Below, one piece after another: positions 7,832 to 14,443 of a stretch of 14,443 nucleotides of DNA (position 1 is the stretch's first letter; every line of letters begins with the position of its first letter). The notes below the pieces were generated by a model. The model saw only the letters and a list, made by a program, of their open reading frames with translations, made no database searches and was not told the DNA's origin. This DNA comes from Isohypsibius dastychi (taxonomy: Eukaryota > Tardigrada > Eutardigrada > Parachela > Isohypsibiidae). The stretch is from NCBI GenBank assembly GCA_034696485.1, contig JAQIWT010000856.1:1-14443 (forward strand), written 5' to 3'. The position numbers and the translations under genes are program-made.

Positions 7832-8949
7832 CTATTTGTTCTCTTCCAGATCAGCTTTCTTCTTCGCCGCTTCCTCTTCCTTCTCCTTTTCGATCTTATT
7901 GACAACACTTTCCAACTTATCAAAATCCAACATCTGAAAAAGAACGCACATCGTTAACTATCTACCGGAAAGCGATGAATTTGATGCTCTTTCGACACAA
8001 AAAAAAACCGAAATAAACCGCTCGCACCTCAATGGGTTTTCCTTTTCTGAGGACGGCAATTTCGATGTTCTTGGCGCTTGATTGGACCACTTCCATAAGG
8101 CCACGAATAGCCAGTCGGACAACTTGATCATCATTTGCCGCCAATTTCTCACCGTAATGTTTTTCCAAAAACTCTTCGACTGTCTTGGAATTTCGGCCGA
8201 TCGCGCTCGCCTGAAAAAACAGGGCAATAAGACCGGAGGATCTGTACTCGTACCGGATACTGTCAAAAACGAAACCAGCAAAAAAGTGAAAAATCTATTA
8301 CGTTGTAATCAAAAGCTCTGCGAAACATATAAAATAATTCCACAGCAAAAAACTAGTTGCAGAACATTGTCTGAGTGAACGGAATTTAGTTCATTCGCGT
8401 GCATGGAACTATAAAAAAAATGCGCAATTCTGCTGAGACATTCTCAGGACCAACCTTTCATTCGTAATAAGATCCGGATGCATCATAAAAATAGAGATGC
8501 GGTTAGCCATCATAATCAAAACCGGCCATGAGCGCAGACAATCCAAAAGGACGACCTCCTCTGCTCTAGGTGTATTTCTAAAAGTCAAAGTGAAATATTA
8601 TTACAGAGGAAACTGCGACCAAGAAACTGGAGCCGGAAGTGCCAACCAGCCTGCATAATTCCAGCGACATATCGTGCGATATACTCCATGGTCACGGGAT
8701 CTTCCACCGTCGATTTGTGGCACTGACATTCAATACGAGCTCTGTCAATCAGAATTCTTGCATCACCAGTCAAACCTAAACAAATGACAGTAATTTAAAA
8801 AATCCTCCGAGTCGCCGGAAAAGAGAAGGGATTACCCATCAGCAACACACATGACAACATGATCATCCAGAAGGCAGATCTTTCGTACAGTTCGATCAAT
8901 CAGAAGTTTAGGAACCACTTTCTTTTCCACTTCAAATAACACGATGTCG
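7832..8949 (-). pseudogene. PSMA7: Proteasome 20S subunit alpha-4/PSMA7, 5'-truncated copy with three nonsense codons
   Basis: PSMA7 is one of seven alpha subunits forming the outer rings of the 20S proteasome. Exons on the minus strand: 8949-8836 (DIVLFEVEKKVVPKLLIDRT and VRKICLLDDHVVM), 8775-8651 ([35 protein letters not shown]), 8577-8455, 8210-8028 (ASAIGRNSKTVEEFLEKHYG, GLMEVVQSSAKNIEIAVLRK) and 7933-7832 (lysine/glutamate-rich tail, stop TAG). The third has exactly the 41-codon length of the human counterpart but carries TAG at 8568-8566 (for Gln of RYTQS), TAA at 8505-8503 and TGA at 8460-8458 (for Trp). The first-to-second exon junction is out of frame by one base, and the second exon ends at a GC donor. 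The family's first exon (YDRAITVFSPDG-type start) is absent from the window. Retained introns show a duplicated, not retroposed, copy. The last two exons are intact. Confidence 0.9.
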
Positions 8950-9051
8950 CTTAATTTTGAAATGAACAACGGAAAAAAGGAAGATGTGAACACACCAGCT
9001 TTCTACTGAACACGACAAAAAATAAACAAGATTAAATGAAAACTTGTCCAG

Positions 9052-9069
9052 CCCCCCAAGGGGGGGGGG
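9052..9069. repeat. C6-AA-G10 hairpin tract just past the SGNH gene stop
   Basis: Six C, two A and ten G (9052-9069) form a strong GC hairpin 3 bp beyond the SGNH stop codon (9072-9074, minus). It lies between that gene and the decayed PSMA7 copy, close to where the two unrelated sequences meet. The G-run could also form tetraplex structure, and its length is prone to sequencing error. Confidence 0.7.
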
Positions 9070-9071
9070 AG

Positions 9072-10020
9072 TCATCCGTGCAGACATCTTCGCAACACGC
9101 TTCGGAGCTCATTGCTAATTATCCAACGCGGTTGTCTAGGCTTGGGACCTTTCCTCCACGGAACATATTTTGGGTGAATACCCAGATGATCGAAATCGCA
9201 GGCTTTCAACATCTGATGATTGTGAAAGAACGTGCCACCAAATTGCTGACACACACCTTGAACAAAAGTGTAAACGTGAATGTCATACTAATTTCAAACA
9301 ATACATCACAACAATACATCACACCATTTCCGCATGACGGAAAACATCACTATAAAAGACACACCGTTACTTACCTTCAAAAACTTCGTTCACAAACTCG
9401 ATTAGCTGGTTTGCGCTACTGATATCTGTTTGTAAGCTCATAAAGCTATCATCCTCACGGCTAGAAACATTGTTCGTTATAATAATGACAGCACTTTTGT
9501 CAGCGTTAACTTACTGCAGATCCGGTATTTCAGCATTTGACGGTTCGTTTGCAAACAATGGGAACAATTCGACCAGAATTATTCGTTTCACGTACGGGCA
9601 GAACTTTTGCATATGTATAGATAATGATTTGCCCAGATCGCAGGCAAACTTGCGTGACTCGGCTTTTGTCGGAGTAGGACAATCCCGAATGAAATCCCGG
9701 ACATCGTTGATGCCGAACTGGACCACCAGGATTTGCCGGTAACCAAAATGAGGACACTCTAGTAATCGCAGAACGTCCACGCACACCTCATCAACTTTTC
9801 CGCCCGAATACGAATAAACATAAACTTTCTGGTCGTCGATCTGAGTGATTTTACGGCAAAATATGCGAGACTGCGAATCTCCAAAAATCAAAATCGGATC
9901 TCCATGATGACCGTCTTCAACCAGGTGCTCCGGTCCGTCTCTGATCGCTTCGTACTTATCATTATGTCGAGTGACTGGGCGATACAGGACCGTGGAGATC
10001 GGGTCGAAGCTGTGAGACAT
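9072..10020 (-). CDS. SGNH/GDSL-type hydrolase, intact three-exon gene downstream of the P-type transposase
   Basis: Exons 10020-9515, 9460-9375 and 9256-9072 (introns 54 and 118 nt, GT..AG) join in phase to 258 residues. SGNH landmarks appear in order: block I ILIFGDSQS with candidate nucleophile Ser49; SYSGGKVDEV around Gly74 (block II); VVQFGIND with Asn105 (block III); and, in the last exon, CDFDHLGIHPK, where Asp220 and His225 (or Asp218/His221) would complete the triad (block V). No signal peptide or membrane segment is seen, so a cytosolic esterase/acyl-hydrolase is expected; the substrate is unknown. It starts 43 bp after the transposase stop on the same strand. A CTAACTCTTTAG 3' splice-site signal ends 12 bp before its ATG, and those 12 bp are open in frame (Tyr-Asp-Phe-Ile), so either trans-splicing of a downstream cistron or splicing from upstream is possible. 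Confidence 0.85.
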
Positions 10021-10063
10021 GATGAAATCATACTAAAGAGTTAGCGACAAGAACAGAACTTTG
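10021..10063 (-). promoter_or_regulatory. 43-bp intercistronic spacer with 3' splice-site signal
   Basis: Reading minus: the transposase stop (10064), then GCTAAC as a candidate branch point, CTCTTTAG ending at 10033 as an acceptor, and 12 nt before the SGNH ATG. The AATAAA of the upstream gene is at 10084-10079, inside its last codons. There is no room for an ordinary promoter, which suggests one transcription unit. This is inferred from spacing and signals only. Confidence 0.5.
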
Positions 10064-13000
10064 TCAACATTTCAACTTTTTATTAGATTTTGGCGCAGTT
10101 TGTAAAATCTGAAGCTTCCGGTCAATAGGATTATGCTTATTCTGCGTGTGACCGACTGCTAGAAGCTTATCATACTCGGTGTTGATCTCACGACAACGGA
10201 GACTAACAAAACAACGAAAAAAGTAAGCAAGGCTGCGTTCGATGATTCTTTTGGTCGAGTACGCATCGCAAAAACACAAGGAACTTTGCTGACAAGTGGT
10301 TATGAAGTTATATCTTTCGATTTTCTTCACCGCTATAGCGACCATCAGCGAGATCACAGGACTGGACTGGTTTTCGGTAAGGAGCTCGTTATTGCGACAA
10401 TCATCGTATACGCGGAACGCGACTCGAGCCAACTGAGCAAGCATGAGACATGGAAGGTGGAGGCCACCGCAATCGCGGTTCCCAATATAATCGAGCGATG
10501 ACGAGCCAAATGTTTCCAAAAGCAGGGATCGGTCCGGAGTCATCAGATTGGCACACAACTGCACATTCTTCTGGTTGGATTTAGCAAATTCTTTGAAGAT
10601 TTGATTCTGACAAGCGCCGGCAATGTACGTCAGACCTTGCGTTTCTGCTTGGGAAGTATCTGTCAACGCAAAAGTTAATGGAAAAAGTTAACACTTCGTT
10701 TCATACTTCTTGGATATAATGCTGATGATATCAAGCCGACACACGTTTCCAAGCCGGGATTCAGATCTGAAGTTTCAATCTGATCTGGAAGACTTGGTAA
10801 TTCGTCAAGTTCTATGAAAAGTTGAGGATCCAATAAATCGACAATTTTCCTTAGGTCGTCCCCCAAAGACAGTCGACGAATTGCACCTATGCAAAGATTC
10901 AGTAATTATGCGGGAGCGCAAACACGTTTTGTTTTACCAGCTTCTTCCACCATTTCCAAAAAATCTCGATCACTATTTCCGTCATTGAAAACAACTGCAT
11001 GCTTCCGATGACCCCTCGCACAGTTTCCATTCGGATCGGCAATTCTGACTTTCATTTCTGAGAGAATATTCCTCTTTCGCTGAGAACTAGCCATCTGTTC
11101 GACTGAAGGGTTCTTAGTATTACCGTTAGCAGCACGTGAAAACCCAAAACTTTCCTGCAAATATTGAGAACTGTAGGATGCAATTCTTGAAATAAAGATC
11201 TGGAGTGCACCTCGATGGAATCATTGTCGATGTTGTTCAGATGGACATACTTGTAACCGGATGGAAAGAGGTGGAACACACACAGCTTTATGACGGTCTT
11301 GGTTGCAACCATGACAGCGCTCCATGTCTCACGGCTGATCACCTCAGTTCGGGTGTTTCCTTTTCTGACCTTGCGGGGAGTGACATGTGTTGCTCTGCCA
11401 ACATTACGCCAAAAAGGAACAAAATCAATCTCCAGCCACTGGAAGACACCCGTATCACTTTAAGCTTCAACCGAAGTAGCGAATGTCTGAAAGTACCTGT
11501 AGATCTTTACATCCGGAAAATACTCGTCCATCTGTTATGCGGAACCACTCTGTCACGTTGTGCATATATTTCAAGGTCCCCTCAACATTCTGATAATTCC
11601 TTGGAAAGCGACCAGCATAGTGCTTCAAGGCTGCTTGTGCAACTCCGTCAAATAGCTTGACGGCCGGCCCGACTTTTTGACGCTGAATAACAGCCGGCAT
11701 AACAACCCTATTCGAATAAGCAGGAGCAAGACGGATTCGTTGCTTTTCATCCTCCTTCTGTACCATCGCGAAAAGCGACGGATCGACAACGCCAGTTCCC
11801 TCCACTCGAAATGCTTGCTGGTGGCATGTGGGGGTGCCGACAGTCTGATTTCGAATATTTTTGATGCCGTGAACAACGTCAGGAAGCCACATACAAGGAC
11901 GACCAACGCTTTTAGAGTCAACAATATCGAATTCCCAAATGTCAGCATCGTCATTGTCGGTCTTATAGGCTTCGTCGTTGGCAAGGCTGTTGAATAGATG
12001 TCTGTTCTCCAGGGCGTTATCCGTTGTCACGACATGCAAATGAATCCCCAAGTCTGCCAGCTGCCTGGTCACGTCCAGAAACGAATTTTGGAAGAAATTT
12101 CCTTTCATTGTGAATGTGGGAATACTGATAATGATCATTTCAAACTTCTTGCCAATTCCAGCAAGCTGAAACGACAAGACGTATTCGGCAAGTGATTTGT
12201 CCTTCAAACCTCTGTGACAAAATCCGAATAACTTGTTTCGCTGGAGCGAAGCTTGCGCACGAATCTTCATGGCATCGATTTTCAGGACATATTTTTGATG
12301 GGGGTGCTGCAAATTCCCTTTCTCGACCTGTGAAGCTAGGCGACCTTTGATCCACTCGTTGAGCTTGTAGTCAGTACAATTCATTGGCGAACTGACCATG
12401 CCGATTTTGTTCCGGAGAGTGTTCGGATGTGGAAGAACAATACAGTGCGAATCTCTCAGCGTTTTATATGCAGCAGGGGAATAACAATGGAGAACGGTGC
12501 ACACCTAGAATCCAGCACAATAGGACCAGTCAAGACAGAAATGATTTAATTTTTACCTTCAAGAAAGATGTTGAATAATCAAAAGCTCTCGCGCGCTTGC
12601 GATGCGAAGATCGAAAAATGATTCTTAGTTGTTCTCCCATGAACCGGAGTCTGCTGATAGATACGCTCATGTCACCCGGCTTTTCCTTGAGAACCCCAAT
12701 TGCTCTCGAAAGAAGACCCTGCAGTTGTTCATCAAACCAATCGAGTGGTCGCTCAGATGGAAGCTCCTCTAACGTTTTCAAGGCATCCGTGATCTCAGAC
12801 AAACCCTCAATCTTTGTGATGCCGAAGGTCTCGATTGAGTTGAGCAATCTTCCTGCCAGCCGCGCTTCAATCACCATTGATTTGGTCACCAAGAAAGTTC
12901 GGTCTAAACCGTTCTGCTGAGCGTTCCAGGGATTATGGTGACACAGAAGGCCATCTGACGAGTGCTGGAAGGTCCAGGATGGGCCAGCAACCAAGCAGAT

Positions 13001-13657
13001 AGCTTCCAGATGGCTAATCAGCTCACTAAACTGGATTGGCGTTCTGACGCGTATCGATGAATCCTATGTGAACTTAGTATTTAGTTGAGTGGCACTAATA
13101 ATTTCGATTCTTACAGTGAGATTATCGTCATCAAAAAGTTTTCGTTTCATGATGCGTTCTGCAGCTTGGTTTAAGTTTCCTGGCGGACTCTCTTGAAGAA
13201 AATCTGATATTTCTGGATCAGCAACGAATACATCTTCGGGAAGACCGTTATCCAGCTCAACATCAGGGTGAAACATTCTCTTTCTAGGGGAGCACCGTTT
13301 TGAATCAGGTACTGGTCTAGCCGGGTTAAGGGAAGGACACGGTGCGGAAGGCAGCAATCTCCTCCGTTCGACAACACCAGTTTCTGCGTTGAAGGTCTCA
13401 GCATAGGAGCCAGGTGGGAAGTGCAGGTGACAAATGCGGCTTGACTGAGTGGAGCGCCACCTTGTTCTTGGGTCAACGTAATTAGCCCGACCAGTAAATA
13501 TCTCGAACAAATTACGCATCGCTTCTTCTTTCGGAAAGCAAAAAAAGGAAATCAGGCTTCCTGCCGCATCCCTGTCCCCAGATTTTGTATGACAACCATA
13601 AACAGAACATACTGTCCCACCGGAAGTTCGCCTCTTATCTTTCCGCATTGCGTCCAT
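10064..13657 (-). CDS. P-element-like transposase with THAP domain, intact, seven exons
   Basis: Exons 13657-13115, 13063-12557, 12504-11497, 11438-11211, 11154-10938, 10886-10707 and 10659-10064, with 47-58-nt GT..AG introns, join without a break into 1092 residues (THAP9 and Drosophila P transposase are shorter, roughly 900 and 750). Residues ~15-105 are a THAP zinc finger (Cys17, Cys22, Cys76, His79; CxxxxC and CHLH). Exon 2 is helical. Exon 3 holds the RNase H-like core: LKIDAMK (Asp427), VVTTDNALENR (Asp512) and LPDVVHGIKNIRN. Exon 4 ends NDSIE and joins ESFGFSRAANG, equivalent to the DxLENxFG segment, where the third acidic residue (Glu762 or 763) is expected. The last exon has the family C-terminal GLTYIAG and LDYIGNRDCGGLHLP motifs. 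P transposases use GTP as cofactor and bind DNA through THAP. The intact frame suggests recent activity or host use. Confidence 0.93.
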
Positions 13658-13717
13658 TACAACCTACACTACATTATCTACATCAGTACATTACTACATC
13701 GATAACAAGAATCTTAT

Positions 13718-14275
13718 CAGCAGTCAGGCTTATACGAACAAAACATATCCAACTTGTATGGAACCAGTTTCGGTCGCAACGGAGTCACCTAGCCGGTCAA
13801 CCTCCCGCCACAACCTAGCCGGAACCCATTAATCGAAATTCATCCCTCATTCAATTAAATACGATACATACAAAACATATTACACTTGTAAAGAACCAGT
13901 TTCGGTCGCAATGGAGTCACCTAACCGGTCAACCGCTCGCCACAACCTAGCCGGAACCCATTATTCGAAATTCATCCCTCATTTAATTAAATACGATACA
14001 TACAAAACATATTACACTTGTAAAGAACCAGTTTCGGTCGCAACGGAGTCACCTAACCGGTCAACCTCCCGCCACAACCTAGCCGGAACCCATTAAACGA
14101 AAAACATTCCTAATTCAATCAAAATACAGAAAACACCAAAACTGTTATGAGCAGTCAGGTTTATACGAACAAAACATATTAGACTTGTAAGGAACCAGTT
14201 TCGGTCGCAACGGAGTCACCTAACCGGTCGACCTCCCGCAGCAACCTCGCCAGAACCCACCAATCGAAAAACTTC
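13718..14275. repeat. Tandem array upstream of the P-type transposase, four units, 132-bp period
   Basis: GAACCAGTTTCGGTCGCAA starts at 13761, 13893, 14025 and (with a 35-bp insertion before it) 14192. Units 1 and 4 share the prefix GCAGTCAGG(C/T)TTATACGAAC; units 2 and 3 share AAATACGATACATACAAAAC, so the array grew by at least two steps. Each unit contains two related decamers, ACCTA(G/A)CCGG and ACCTAGCCGG, about 30 bp apart, giving about eight spaced sites next to the transposase 5' end. Such subterminal repeats are where P-type transposases often bind, but no terminal inverted repeat was found to prove it. Confidence 0.85.
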
Positions 14276-14284
14276 CCTAATGTC

Positions 14285-14290
14285 TTTATT
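14285..14290 (-). terminator. AATAAA poly(A) signal
   Basis: AATAAA reads on the minus strand 30 bp after the TAA of the short exon at 14320-14361, a normal distance for a cleavage/polyadenylation signal. Confidence 0.45.
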
Positions 14291-14319
14291 TTCAAAGATT
14301 ACTGCAAGTTAACCTTGCT

Positions 14320-14361
14320 TTACCGCTTACCTTTTTTGGTGAAGTAACAGATGATGTTCAC
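14320..14361 (-). CDS. Possible last exon of an upstream minus-strand gene
   Basis: A good acceptor (TTTTATTTTAG, ending 14362) precedes a 42-nt open stretch encoding VNIICYFTKKGKR and a TAA (14322-14320). AATAAA on the same strand follows at 14290-14285, just before the tandem array. Alternatively AAAG|GTAAGC inside it is a donor and the exon is internal. The rest of the gene would lie beyond the window; I do not recognise the peptide. Confidence 0.35.
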   Translation of the reverse strand: MNIICYFTKKGKR

Positions 14362-14422
14362 CTAAAATAAAACCAACAGTGTCAATTTTGATGACTGAAA
14401 TTTTTACTATTCCCCATTAATG

Positions 14423-14436
14423 CCCCCCCCCCCCCC
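14423..14436. repeat. C14 homopolymer at the window edge
   Basis: Fourteen C residues lie 7 bp from the window end. Together with the G10 tract at 9060-9069 these are the only long G/C runs here, on either side of the transposase-hydrolase block. The length is unreliable in sequencing. Confidence 0.8.
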
Positions 14437-14443
14437 GCTGAAC

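Noticed and set aside
8455-8577. Stop codon reassignment to explain the PSMA7 stops
   Set aside because: All three stop codons would need to be sense, while the intact genes here end normally at TAA, TGA or TAG.
9167-9186. TGGGT-GAA-TACCCA as a further palindrome copy
   Set aside because: It has a 3-nt spacer and lies in an SGNH exon; it does not fit the 12-bp symmetric pattern.
9256-9375. One-base frameshift at the second SGNH intron
   Set aside because: On recount the acceptor CAAG is followed by GTGTGTGTCAG, which restores the frame exactly.
13718-14275. CRISPR-like array
   Set aside because: Units are contiguous 132-bp tandem repeats with no unique spacers, in a eukaryotic context.

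Overview
The window looks like nuclear DNA of a compact animal genome. The genes are intron-bearing. Of the introns I can fix by phase, nearly all are 47-66 nt with GT..AG ends. Two gene families are typical of metazoans: a THAP-domain P-element transposase and a HARBI1-type transposase with a SANT-like partner. Two conserved eukaryotic genes are also recognisable: tubulin cofactor C and proteasome subunit alpha-4/PSMA7. I cannot name the species. Short introns with possible operon-like spacing would suit a nematode, larvacean or similar lineage, but that is a guess.

Layout. 109-1123 (-): tubulin cofactor C (TBCC-like), clear by homology, but its C-terminal half changes frame about four times. 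1124-1411 is a short divergent spacer. 1412 onward (+): start of an unrecognised gene; two small exons at 2748-2942 may be its 3' end or that of another gene. Between them lies repeat-rich DNA (degenerate and exact ~50-bp repeats, strong hairpins).

3230-6969 is a three-gene locus of PIF/Harbinger type: an intact SANT-like/coiled-coil protein (+), a HARBI1-like DDE transposase (-) broken by two frameshifts, and a CCHC zinc-knuckle/charged-coil protein (-). Eleven copies of a 12-bp palindrome, C-N-GGGTAyCC-N'-G, with covarying second and eleventh bases, are scattered through this locus (3296-6832) in exons and introns alike. I found none elsewhere in the window. I regard this as the strongest unexplained signal.

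7318-7545 (-) is an unrecognised small ORF. 7832-8949 (-) is a proteasome alpha-4 (PSMA7) copy without its first exon and with three nonsense codons in one otherwise length-perfect exon, so a decayed duplicate. Abutting it, 9072-13657 (-) carries an intact P-element-like THAP transposase (seven exons, 1092 residues). It is followed after only 43 bp by an intact SGNH/GDSL-type hydrolase (three exons, 258 residues). A poly(A) signal at the end of the first gene and a branchpoint/3' splice site just before the second suggest co-transcription. Upstream of the transposase is a 0.56-kb tandem array (132-bp unit), then what may be the last exon of another minus-strand gene near the window end, which closes in a C-tract.
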